This document shows positions 22,901 to 34,900 of a DNA stretch of 64,000 nucleotides, piece by piece. Position 1 is the stretch's first letter. Each line of letters begins with the position of its first letter. Location of the stretch: assembly GCA_033063855.1 (NCBI GenBank), contig CP093831.1, positions 19,530,001-19,594,000 of the forward strand, written 5' to 3'. The position numbers and the translations under genes are program-made. The stretch comes from Smittia aterrima. Its lineage: Eukaryota; Arthropoda; Insecta; Diptera; Chironomidae. The notes under the pieces were generated by a model. The model did not search any database and was not told the DNA's origin. It saw only the letters and a list, made by a program, of their open reading frames with translations.

Positions 22901-25900
22901 TCATATCGTTTATTGTATTACTCCGGGATCCTCTTGATGGGAATGGGAATCTCCTCGTACAAATACAAGCGATTTTTAGTAATAGAATTTCAACGGGGCG
23001 ACGCGCTGGGGGTGAGAAGAATGAGGAGGAGAGTGGATAGAGGGAAAAAAAATTCATAAAGACTTTTCTTATTTTAAAAAACCATTCGCTTCTTCTTTTC
23101 AATAGCAGTGAGTGAGCACTACACACTAATGTAGCAGGGAGTTGTCGAGAGGATGAAGAAGAAGACGAAGCAGCAAGTTTTAGAGGGATGCGGGTGGATT
23201 CTTCAAAAGTAATATTATAGTGTGTAGCGACATAAAAATTGTACTTGTACTTGTATTTTTTATTCCCATCTTTCGCTATCATAAAAGTTGAATCGTAGGA
23301 TGGGATATGGATCGTCGTAATGTAAGTGGAATATCACCCAGTTAAAATTTTTCGGCAGAAACGATGCCAAATGTTTTTAAGATGCTGTAAAAAAAGTTTT
23401 TTCTTCTCCCACCCTTCCCTTCTACGAAGTTCTTCGCGAGCAGTGGAATGGGAAACGAAGGTTCTCTCTCTCGCTTACTTTTTATATTTCGCTTCTTGAA
23501 TAGGGTGAAATATTAGGATGATAATAGTTACTATGGAGCAATAGTATATGTTCACGTCTCGGGGAGAAAGACGAAGAAGGAAAAAAGCGAAATAAAACTG
23601 TACAATGATGATGTAAAGAGCTATATAATTTTTTTTGGGCTTGCGCTTCAAATTTATAAAAAAAAAGTTTATGTAATTTTTATGTGAGATTTTTTATGTC
23701 TTCTCATTTAATATTTGTAATCGGAGGGTGGAATGGTATTGATTTTTATGTCGCTGTTTCTTAAGATTTCTCTTATTCTTCTTGTTCTTGGTTCTTTTTG
23801 CGTCATCTCTCTTGCTTTTTACAGCTAATATCAAACTTTTGAAAGTTTATGCACGAAACAATAAACGAAGTTTATGGCTTTGGAAACTGCCCCTGATTGA
23901 CTGACGCGCACTCATCAAGCATCTCGTGAAATTTTTAATCAGGGAATCGGGTCGGGTCGTAAAATTGAAATCTTAAAAAATCCTTTGAGAAAGCGATGAA
24001 ACGTGAGTTGCGATGGTTTGACTATCAAGATTTGTTGATTTAGTGAGGGAGAAGGAATTTTATTGACATGCGTTTTTGATAACAAAAAATGAGAAATAAA
24101 ACAAAGTCGAATCCTAACGAAAAATTCGCGAAAAGACTCAAGGCTACAGTAGCGCGCGAGGAAACAATGTAAGTGAGGGACTGAAATTTAATCGACTGAC
24201 TATTCATCACCTAATTTTTTTTTATTGTGACGAACCCAACGAATCATCCCCACAGCTCGAAAAGAAGCTTCTGATATGTTTTGCTGTTTGTTTTACTTCG
24301 CTACCTTCTCTCTTCTCTTTTTTTTCGGTAAAAAACGCGAAATTTTAGACGATGTAATATTAATGGCGAGGGGGCTTTCGAGGGGGTTGGCGAGGTGGTT
24401 GCGAACATTATTTTCCTTAGCATCTCTCTTTTTTTCTTGCCTACATATGATTTTATTTGAAAGCCGCGCATTTGTATGTGAAAAGCTTTATACATATTTT
24501 ATAATAATAAAAAAACTGTTCAAATAATAATGTAAAAAGATGCTTTACTGTATAATAGAAATATATATGCGATACGAGAGCGTACGGAGTTGGCAAATAT
24601 GTACACACATAAATGTATAATGTACACACATAATACCTTTTTATATTTCACTTTTTTAATGTTTTATAGCGGGTTAGATCTTGCGAATGGCGCGGGGGAG
24701 AAAAAAGTTAACATAAAAGAAAAACTCTTGAATTCTTCTGAATTTTTTGTGCGAGCTTCGCAGCAAAGGGTAATATTGCTCTGTGCTTCCAAGTCAATTA
24801 ATTTATAATCAAGGGCTTGTAAGCAGCTAACAACCACACATGCTGCTCCTTTATGAGGATTTTGATAAGAATTTCCGTCTTGATTTTCAATTATTCGAAA
24901 AAAATGTTTCGTAAGCTGTACTTGCTGTCGCTATGCAAAAACACAAACAATCTTTTTAGGATGAAGAGTTTTTTTTTAAGAAAAATAAAAGCGAGTGTTC
25001 TTGTGAATTTTTTTGTTCATCACTTCATTGCCGGGAGATGAAAGTGTATACATCGAGCGATATCCTTTTATATACATTAGCATTCTTTTCTCGAAGCAAT
25101 GTAAAAAAGAGAAAAAATGCTTCACAAGCAGCAGATTCGACCTTGATTTCAATTTATTCTGTCGGTCTAGAGCGATAAAGGATATGTGCGTCTTTCCCTT
25201 CCACATGCCGAACGCACGAGACAACAAATGATGTCGTTTACATGGGGGTGACAATCTGTCATGTTTAAGATGAATTCAGCAGACCTTTCTCCGTCTGGAA
25301 TTTCGACAGCGTAACTTTGCTCGTGAATTGTTTGTTTTGTATCCAACGAGCGAATTAATTATTAAAGGATCTTTGCAGCGTCTCCACGGACACAACGAAA
25401 CATATCAAAATATCATTTGCGGGTGAAGAGAATGGGACAGAAATTTTTAGCAAATAATAATAAAAATATTAGCTTTGATCCTTCAATTTCCATGATGTTG
25501 CTACACGGCGGCTGAAAAGCTCACATCATCTCGAAACAGAAAGGAAAATATAAATTTTAATTTGCGCTAGACATCGAAAACGTTCGCTCGTTTCATTTGG
25601 AGGCTTCGGGGGGTCCGTTCGTAAATTAAGAGACTTGAGAAGTCGTTGCCAAGTGTCAAATAACTTATTGGAAAACCAAGAAAAATCATCAAGCTTTCAA
25701 AGATTCACAGAAAATCATTGTGACAAGCTCTTCATTTGTCCCAGCCGAGGTAGGATTGGAGGAGTAATTTATTCTGAGTTATAAAAACAACAACCACCGT
25801 CGTTTGCTAATTCAGCATCCCAAAAAATTATTAAAAATATATTTTTCATCGCAACCGAGAGAAAAAGTTTCCATCTCGCGTATGAGATTACAGTTAATGT

Positions 25901-26023
25901 ACAAAAAATTCATGTTTAATCATTAAAAATACATTTCATGTGTATGATGGATAAAATTTTATGAAAATTCAGCTTTGAGCGGAGCCGCGTAGTTAAATAT
26001 ATTACAATTTGAATCTAACCACC
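16904..26023. promoter_or_regulatory. Region dense in CCACCC/GGGTGG motifs
   Basis: Sixteen copies of CCACCC or GGGTGG counted by eye in about 9 kb, for example at 16904, 16914, 18236, 18312, 20649, 21708 and 21741. At this base composition about one would be expected. CACCC boxes are the class of site bound by Sp1/KLF-type zinc fingers. The regulatory reading is an inference; a family of short degenerate repeats is the alternative. Confidence 0.3.
17360..17372. repeat. Short CA microsatellite
   Basis: About six CA units on the plus strand, in the long br intron. No associated feature. Confidence 0.85.
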
Positions 26024-26814
26024 CTTCACTCAAGTCAGTCAGAACGGCACGAAACGAGTTAAGCCATCTCGTCGCGATCGGGCAACTCTAATTTATTAGG
26101 ATGAACACGAACATAGGATAATACAAACTTTTTTTTATGTATTTAAATATTTTTTTTACATAATTTCGCTCGGTTTCTGCCGCTCATTCCAGCAATGAGA
26201 TCATGAGCGGATTTCGCTGGCGTTTAAAAGCGAAACACTCCAAATACACATTTTCTATTTCACTCTTTCCGACCCGAAAATAAGAAAGAAAAAAAAACTT
26301 CCAACCATTGCTGCTGCTGCTCGTCTCCTCGTTTTTCTTTTTTTTCGGCAACAAAATTTTTATGTATTTTAATGCTCTAAAAAGTTTTTTCCTCCTCCGC
26401 ATTTCTGGGAGGAAAAGAGAGAAAGCATAAAACTGAAGAACACTACATCATACAAATATTAAGCACCTCATACCAAGAGCCATTACAAAAAACATTTCGC
26501 TCTTCTTTTTCCTGCGGGGGCTTCGAAGGCAAAATATAAAAAATTCTCTGATGATGCGCAAAAAATTTTCTTTTCGCATAATCCGTGATAGAAGTTTCTT
26601 CTCTCAGCCTCGGAAATCTCAAACGTTATTTCCTATCGCTTTTAACGGCGAACTGTTATCGCAGATTAGAAAAAAAGAGAAGCTTGCGACGTGCTCATCG
26701 AGAGATTGATTAAATTTCTAATTTCTGGAAATTGTTCTCGTCTAACGATGCTCGTCATTGACTTGATTCTTTAATTAACAATCGACAAATCTCAAGAAAG
26801 CAGAGATAAAAAAG

Positions 26815-26826
26815 GAGAGAGAGAGA
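26815..26826. promoter_or_regulatory. GA run, possible GAGA-factor site
   Basis: Six GA units. GAGAG elements are bound by the Trithorax-like GAGA factor in Diptera. About 1.4 kb from the candidate br leader donor at 28258, so a promoter-proximal role is possible but unproved. A matching CT run is at 31151-31163. Confidence 0.25.
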
Positions 26827-27824
26827 TAAAATAAGAGATCGAGTTGCAGAAACTTTAACAATGATTCATTGTAAATGAACGAATAACAAGAATGCAATTC
26901 ATGTTGGCAAACTCCTCAACAGATCCCTGAACTGCGAATAACAAACTCTAAATCTCTTAAGTGATTTTAGAGAATCTCAAATAGTTTTCTTCTTAAATGA
27001 GGAAGTTACTTAAATTCTTTAGCTCGTGCGCTCGTGTTGCTTTTCAAGATGTTTTGTTATAGAAAGAGAGCTCAATGATCTTCAGAACAGAAGTGAACAG
27101 AACACTTGTAGAATTCGTCATCTTATTGTTTTCTCTGAACCAGGTTCCCAATATGCATTTTGAAATTAAGATCGCATCCATTAGTAGCCTTCAAATATTT
27201 TGATTGAGATAAGAGTTTCTAAGAAGACCGTCACACTTGCGAAAGTAGCAAGGTTCTAAAAGTGTTATCAGTAAGCTTTTAGCGATTCATTTGAAATTCG
27301 ATTTTTCTAGCGCAAAAGAATTTATTTTTTGACCACGTTTAAGCAGTTAATCGTTTCAAAGTCAAGAAGAAAACGATCAACGACTTTAAAGTTTGCGAAT
27401 CTTCGAGAAACTGCGATGAGCACGATCTAGCGAAAAAGTTGCATTTGACATTAAATTGTCCTGTAAAATATTAGGACGCTAACCCCGCGAATTATCGGTC
27501 GTGTGAGTGTGCAGAAAAAAAGCAAAATATTAAATGCCAAGTCAGTTGGCGAAAAAATAAATTGAGAAACGCACACAAGAATGCACGAACAGACGAACAT
27601 CAAACACTATGCATAAAAAAATCCAAAATTAAAAATATCTTATAAATGTATTATGCACATCAATATAAAAGCTATCGCTTCAGACATCAGACGCAGTCAA
27701 ACAGCGAAAATAAACGAAAAGTTGCATGAACTTATAGACACTCGTTCGTCTTTTAGCTTGTTTTCGTCTCAAAGACGCTTAGCGACGTTAATATATGATC
27801 GTTTGAGATTTGAAGCGCAACAAA

Positions 27825-27845
27825 ATTCACCTTAGACCGGTGAAT
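27825..27845. repeat. Inverted repeat ATTCACC/GGTGAAT
   Basis: ATTCACC (27825-27831), a 7-nt spacer, then GGTGAAT (27839-27845), exact reverse complements. The minus-strand reading overlaps a possible donor CTAAG|GTGAAT, so the hairpin could mask or mark a splice site. Confidence 0.6.
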
Positions 27846-28257
27846 ATCTGTTGCCCTCCGTCATTGAGACTCAGACACGATTTCGTTCCGTCGTCAAAGC
27901 AAAACAGATCAAGCTCAAATATCTACGTTAGTGTTCTCATCGGCTCGGTGTCTTTAATTTTACTTCTTCTTCCTTAGACGAACATTTCTTTCTTAAATAA
28001 AAATATGCAGTGAAAAGTGAGCAAATATTGCGAGAGTTCAATAACTTCTTAATGCATCTCTCATTTCAGCAGAAAAATGTTTTCTTGCGAATAGAACTTC
28101 GCTGTATTTTTTTCGCGCTGCTTACGATCTGCCCTCGCGGTAACCTCAATATTTTTGTGTGTAATAAATTTAAAAATATAATTTTTTGCGTTTCACGATA
28201 GAGAAGTGGCACTTAAGTGCAATGGCTTGTCTCAATGCTAAATTATAGATTACTTAC

Positions 28258-28512
28258 CTCTTTCTACAGAAAATTAGTAACGAAACGATCGCGACGAACA
28301 CCAAACGTTTTATGCTCGTCGAACGCTCTTTTTAGGCTTAGCACTTGAATTTCGATCGATTGCGAAAAACTGCCGCATAAACATTAATCTAACAGTGTCC
28401 ATCGAAAAGTTTTTGATTACTTAACGAAAAAGCAAGTTCTATGCCTATCAACCTGACGCTTTGTGCCAGGTGTCGTCAATTGAAAATTTGATTCCGGTTC
28501 AGCCACACTCAT
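28258..28512 (-). other. br: Candidate br leader (5' UTR) exon ending in a strong donor
   Basis: The minus strand has AAAGAG|GTAAGTA with the donor just after base 28258, one of the two best donors outside the core. In the frame that would continue into the br ATG exon, a TAG stop lies 9 nt before the junction, so a transcript using it would be forced to start at MVD. The 5' end is unknown; I set it at the ATG of a 31-codon upstream ORF (28512-28417, beginning MSVAEPESNFQLTT). A TTTTCTGTAG acceptor-like site sits only 6 nt before the donor, so a 6-nt microexon is the alternative. Confidence 0.45.
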
Positions 28513-28516
28513 AGAT

Positions 28517-28524
28517 TGACGTCA
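28517..28524. promoter_or_regulatory. Full CRE/ATF palindrome TGACGTCA
   Basis: An exact 8-bp cAMP-response-element palindrome just upstream (minus sense) of the candidate leader exon. Fewer than one copy is expected in the window by chance at this composition. The other copy, 1977-1984, lies inside the br finger exon and is probably incidental. Confidence 0.3.
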
Positions 28525-28776
28525 GCAATTAGTGAAATAATTAAGACTAAGCGTTTGCAAACACAATCAAAATTGGTTTCGAGTTCTTTTCTCCTTCACG
28601 CACATTGCCAGCATTTTTTATGCGGCTTAGTATTTTTATTTTAGAAAATAAGAATAAATTTGATGACGCGACGCAATGCATTTTTTGTGATGACTCACAT
28701 TTAATTGTGCGAATTGGCACGGAAACTTCATTTGAATTTAATTGAATGTGGCATGGATTTATAAAGCGTAACTCAC

Positions 28777-28915
28777 CTCCAAATAACTCTGCCTGTAGAA
28801 CGGGGTGTAAAGAGATTTTCTTCTTCTTCCCAGCTTGTCAGATTTCAAATAAACTTCCTGGGCCAACTTTAGATAAGGTTCACGTCCTCTAGTCTTCTCA
28901 CAACCGGAATGATTC
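28777..28915 (-). other. br: Candidate internal br leader exon with an open frame in phase with the BTB start
   Basis: 139 nt between a good acceptor (CGTTTTATTTGCAG before 28915) and a strong donor (GGAG|GTGAGT after 28777). Two frames contain stops. The third is open for 46 codons, needs two bases from an upstream exon and ends in phase 0, the phase in which the br ATG exon is entered. It would encode NHSGCEKTRGREPYLKLAQ, then a basic KLGRRRKS patch and RQSYLE, joining ENNNSNHTSK-MVD. It may instead be a purely untranslated exon that is open by chance. No upstream ATG exon was identified with confidence. Confidence 0.5.
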
Positions 28916-31900
28916 CTGCAAATAAAACGAAGGCTGTTAAGTCAGAAACATTTGTCAGACGAATAAATGAAAACACATTTCGACGATAAAATGCAAAGTT
29001 TCATGAACTCGGGAAGATAAGTTACGTAAAATTCATGTGGAAGTTTTCAAGGTGAGCTTAGAATTTTAAAATTTTAACAGCAAAAATTAGCTGCTTTCTA
29101 TTGACTATAAAGCGAATAATCTTAAATAATGGACAAAATTTGCGTTCATCCCTACTGCACCTACTTTTACAACCTCAATCGATTTATTAATTGATTTCTC
29201 AATGCAGATCTTGCTTGCTCATATTTTCATGATATGACTTTATATTTTCTATTTTAGTTTCGCGAACGTTTAACGCTAACGTTTGATAAGATAACGAATT
29301 TCAATGGTTTTCGTTAAGTTTTCGTAGTCGAAATGCGATAAGATAAAAACTATCAGGAGTGAGTGGGAGAGAGCTAATGCAGAAAGGCATTCGCGATAAT
29401 CTGAGCTTTGATATCGGGTGAGACACTGTTTGGACAACGACTTGTGTAAATAGAACGAAAGTTCGTCGCACGCTCAAGTAGTCTCGACATAAAGAGCTAA
29501 ATGCAAGTTTGAAGTAAACATTTGAGTGTTTGCAAGTTCTCAAATAATTACTCCAACTTCACTTGTGTCGGCGGCTCAATTCCTTCGCCATTAAAAAGCT
29601 TTTATCGTGAAAATCTTGCCCAGAAACAACGGCGAAATAAACGAATCGTTTCCAGCATCCATTTCCACGAACATAAAAAGCATAAAAATGGAAGCAAAGA
29701 TTTCCTTCGCTCTCTGCGATGTTGTTTTTTTTTCTTCTAAATAAGAGCGAGCATTATTTTTAGTTTTATGTGTTTGTTGTTTATCCTCATGATGGAATTA
29801 TTTATGTATTTTCAAATATCAAATTTATGATATTACTTTTTATGCTTCCTTATTCTTCGCTTTTACATTTTATTTCCGTTACAAGCATATAATCCACCTA
29901 TTCGCCTCTTCCCCCAAGTCATCATCAACCCCGCACTTTTCTCGAAAGAATTTTTCTCGACATGAACGTAAGAACAGTTTATGGGATTTCTTTTCGCTCG
30001 CTAAAGCCTTCGTTGGTTGTGAAACACCTCAGCATCTTCCCACCCGCCCATATGTGAAATGGGTTTTCGTTTTCATGTGCGTGAAAGAAGGAAACGAGAA
30101 ACTTTACAATTTTGATACTTTTTGCGAGGCTGTTTCTTTATCAATAATTCCGAAAAATTGAAACGATCGAAGCATTTTATGTGTGCTCAGAATTTTTCCC
30201 CGGGCGAAGGCAGAAACTTACAAATCATCTCGAAGAAAAGGAAGCCAAAGCTTTCCTTGAAAGTTAAGTGATGCTCCCTTGTGTGCTTCCACCGCTGATG
30301 AGTTTGACACTGAAATCCCTGAGATCTCTTTGATCTTTTTTTGACTCTTGAGAGAACTTGACAACCCAAAGTAAACTTACTGCCGTTTAATCACGTTCCT
30401 CATAGTTTTAGTAACTCACATTCTCTATGATGTCGCTTCAAGGAAAAGCTCTCAACTTTACTTACATCAAGAGGGAGAAAAACGTTACATAAGAAAGAAG
30501 AAAAAACAACAAGTTTTGTAAAGGCATCGCAATATAATGGAAGACGGAATATAGCGTATTGATTTTTTCAGCAATATTTCTTCGTTTCTGTTTCTTTTTC
30601 TTAAATATTTGCTTTCGTTTTTCTTCCATTTCCAGAAGGAATTATTTGTATAGTTGGAAGTTTTCATTCGTCCTCTCTCACATCACAAGATCTCTTTCTC
30701 TCTATTTCTCTTGTTGCTGACGTAATCTTACTTAACTATTTAATAAATAACTCCACATCGTATCAGCAAATCATCAATCGCTCGTGATATGATTTTATTA
30801 TAAACTTTCATGTGCCGTCGTGTCTTTTGTTCCATCATTTTGGTTTCCCGAACATCATCGGGCGGAATATAGTTTTCTCTATTTCTCCGAAACCTTCACC
30901 ACCGAAAAGGATGAAAAGGCAAAATGATGAAACGTTGTTCGTGCTTTCGTACCGTTCGGGTTGAGAGCGAGAGCCGAATGATAAAATAATGTAGTTGAAC
31001 TATCGTAGCATATCCACACATAGAAGTATACCACCCACCCACCTGTTGATTCCAATACGGCGTTCGCTCTCAGGACATTGCGATGATATAACAACAAATC
31101 GTTTATTTTATTTTATTATGCTGAAATGCTGAAAATAGATTTTTTCTTTTCTCTCTCTCTCTCGTCGTCTCCCCCAACTTTTTGAAGAAAGAAAAATCTT
31201 ATGTATTACTCAAGTTGATACCCTTTTCTGCTTTCTAGGTTACGAGAGTTTCCTTTTTTTTCTTTGGCTGCTGCCTCCTTATTCATGAAACATTCAGCAA
31301 AGGATTTACAAATTTGTTCGTGGCGATTTTCGCAATCATCGCAACTTCTTTTTATTTCGATTGTGGCCATTTATTGCACAGTCGAGAAACTCTTGGTTGT
31401 GTTAGGAAAAAGTTTTATTCTTTGAAGCTAAATTTGCCAAATGCGTCAGATTTCCATCGAAACTAGCAGAGCGAGAATCCTGTTCTGTGATCTCCCTAAA
31501 AATATTCGCATGGGTTTGGAGTTTTGATGAGTTTAATTGTTTGAATTTGGATGGATTTTTTTACTTGATAGGGAAACAAACTTGCAATCGTTGCTTCCGA
31601 CCCGCCAATTACAAGAATTACTTTCGTGACATTGTCATTCAAATGTCTGAAATAGAATGAAAAGAATTGCGAATTTGACTGCATTAGATCGATTGGCGTT
31701 CGTTCGTTCCTCTTTGCCGATCTTCGCCCCCGTCGAGTGAATGATTTTGAAATTTATATTTTCGTGAATTGAATAACTTCGTTGTGGTTGAGGGAGCGAA
31801 GAAGTCGGCGGAACCCATACAATGCCACATCATTGTACCCAAAAAGTTCAACAAGATTGCGTTTGCGGTTTAGTCTGGGTTTTCGAGTGTCAAGAAGAAA

Positions 31901-34900
31901 GAAAAGTTTTGTGAACTAAAGTAACTTTTCCACCAAAGAAAGCTGCGCCTCTTAACCTTTCGTCGTCGCAATTCACAATCATCAACGTCATCTGCCTCTG
32001 CTCAACTGCACAATTCCAAATGCAAGTGTGTGCGACTTTTGCGAGAATAAAAATGCACATTACCACAGCCGAAAAAAGAATGAACAAACATTTTCGCGAA
32101 GAATAAGAAAGACGAGTCTAAACAAACGAGAAACTGCACAGAGGAATGAAAAAATATTTAAAAACTCGGATGTTGGCTGTGTTCGAAGCAGCTAACGAAA
32201 AAATGTGTTTTCATGATAAGGTCAATGGCCAGTAGATTTTTTGTAAATTGCACATTTGAACGGCAACAGAAAATCTTTTTTGCTCGTTCGTTCGCCTTCT
32301 TCCTCTCCCTCGAAATTCAATTTCTGTCCATGATTCTTCGCTCGCTTCTTCTTCTTTTCTTGAAGAGTCAAGAAATGTTGTTTAACTGCAATGGTAAATA
32401 GCCAAAAAAGAAAATCAAGCAAAGCAAGGGCCTGAAACGCGATGCATTATGCGATAGAATTTCGACTTTAATTGTATGCGTTGCAAAACTCAGCGATAAA
32501 CCAAAAATGTAATTCAGCCGAAAATGAAGAACGAGAATAAATATTTTTTTTTTAGAAAATTAGTTTCTTTCTTACAGCGAAAAGATGAGAAATTGAAAGA
32601 GTTAAGAAGAAGCAATCGGTTGGTTGCATTTAATGAAGGGAAACTCGTAAATTGAGCTTCATAATTTTGGATTTAGGGAGTCTAGAAACGCTTCGGAGTC
32701 AGCAGAGGCCGAGGAACTGTCGAGGCGAAAGAAGAAGCTCGAGAATGAGAGAATAAATCGCATATTTTAGATAATTCGCAGCGCTGTTTCTTATTTTCCT
32801 TTGTTGCAGCGCTATGCGAAGTTTAATCAACGAGCAGCCAGCAAAAAGCGAAAAATATTCCCAAGATCTCGATTTCAACTTTTGTAATATTTTTTAATGA
32901 AACTAGTTTTTATATTTCGTGTATTTCGCCCTGGATCCGCGAGCTGTAGTCGATTGAATTTACAGACTTTGAAAACGTGATTTCCTCCAAAACGAAAGAG
33001 AGAGAGAGATGGGCAGGTAATGATTGTGCAAATTTTTCTTTCAGCTCCATAAGAGAAACGAGCGAAACTTTCTTTTTTCGCTTCCCTTGTGCACTGCACG
33101 ACAGGCGAACAGGCAAAGCTGAAAATTGTGAGCGACTTAATCAATCAAAAACTCAGATCCTTCATGTCTTTCAATTTCTTCTCGTCTCCGGATGAGAACG
33201 TAAAAACAAACTTATTAATCATTGCCTCAGCTTGCACGCTCAATTGAATGCAACGATTCGTGCCGGGAAAGAAATTGAAAAAATCATTTCAAAAAATTGA
33301 CTTGGAGAACAAAGCTTAAAAAATTTAGGCCACACTCACAAAGCGCACTTCGAAATTGTGCAATTGTGTGTGCTTTGCACTTAACGACAGTTGCCCGCTT
33401 ATGGAACGAAGCAAAAATGTTTTAAATTTATTTTTGGGTTTGAAAAGTTTGCGAAACTTTCACTCGAACGAAATTAAGAAATGAAAGGATACGGACTCGG
33501 ACCATGCGATGATTCAATCAAATGTGAAGCTGCACATCTCAGCAAACACCCCTGATCTTCTTTATTTATAAATCAACGATGATAAAAAATTGCTTTCTCG
33601 TTTCATGATCTAGATTTGTTCGCCGCTACTTACTCCGATGTGTTGTTGATGAAAATTGTCTGAGCACGCGGGGGAGAAAGAGAAGCAAACGTTGAAAATA
33701 AGATCACGTTCTTTTTAAAGATCATTCGCGACTAAAAATGTGCGAATATTTTGCAAATGCACGTAGGTCATCAATCTCCGAGCCTATTTTCATCATTCGC
33801 GAGCAAACATTCGGCGCTTGTCCCATTTACATTTGCTGCGAGAGTCGCCGGAAAGTTGTTTGACACATGAAATTCAAAACGGAATGAGGGTGATAGCGAG
33901 CAGATGCACAATCTTTGCATTTTTTAATTCAGCGCTTTTTATTCTGAATAAAAACTTGCGGTGAATGTCGAGGAAATAAGAGAAGATCATGAGGGTGGCA
34001 AGTTTATCTTGTCTGGTTCTAATTAAGATGAGCTCGTCAGGTTCCATCATAAACTAACCAAGATTCTCTTTATCTCTTTCTCTCTCTTTTCAAGTTGTCA
34101 AAACAATTTTACAACCTCAAACAAAGATGAAATATACGAATTCGTCTCAAGACTCGTCGTTGGCTTAACGAGATAAGTTTTGAATCGAGGGCGTTGTTCG
34201 TCGCATTATATCACAATCGTTGTTTAAAGTTCAAAGACAACATTTTTACGCTGATAACTCGACTTCTAGCGCCAAGATCATTGAAACTTCGAGATTGCAA
34301 TTGCAAATTTGCAGCGAAACGTGCTAGTTGATAACATTATTTGTTTATAGTCAATGATAAGAGTTAAACTGCTAACTTTATGTCGTCGGCCTCATTCTCA
34401 AATCGACAGCGACATTTTCCAAACATTTGTGGGTGAGAAGTGACTCGACTGAAAATTGATTTTTCCATCATAGCCAAACATTTGTATTTCTTTCAACAAG
34501 TTGCTGCCTTGATATCGTAATCGTACCTTTTCTCACCCACTTTGCCTTCTCTCTAGACAGCCACATGCTTTCTTCACTTTCCGTTTCTTCGTCTTCTCGC
34601 CTTATGCTAAGGAAAGGAAAATCTCTCGCAGAATTTTCATTTTTTATCCTTGAAAATTATCCAACACAAATAATTTTTCCTCCTCCGTTTTTTTTGCTCT
34701 CTTGGAAATGTTTTTCTTGCTTCTTTTTCTTATTTTTTTGTGTGTGCAAGCTGCTCCTTTCCCCTTATACATAAAATATGAAGGAAAATATGTCAGAAGC
34801 TATGGAAATGGAAAATAATGCGAACCGAGAGCGTGCCGACTCGGTGGAAAAGTCAAGACGAGTCCGATGGAAAATCCATTATCGCCTCAAGGTGAATTTA

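Larger units (their letters stand above)
8051..28257 (-). other. Long br 5' intron, no coding content recognised
   Basis: About 20 kb between the ATG exon and the nearest strong upstream minus-strand donor (28258). No ORF with a recognisable domain and no transposon protein was seen. It contains small hairpins (8161-8240, 12589-12610, 16597-16614), a nuclear-receptor-type double half-site (12186-12200), short CA and GA runs, and many CCACCC/GGGTGG motifs. That it is a br intron is inferred from the donor positions and the strong acceptor at 8051; a nested short non-coding gene cannot be excluded. Confidence 0.55.

Noticed and set aside
22821..23282. 153-codon minus-strand ORF with a Ser run
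   Set aside because: The longest ORF in the non-coding region and a true ATG, but with poor start context (T at -3), no domain I recognise and low-complexity content. One such ORF in 64 kb is only mildly unexpected.
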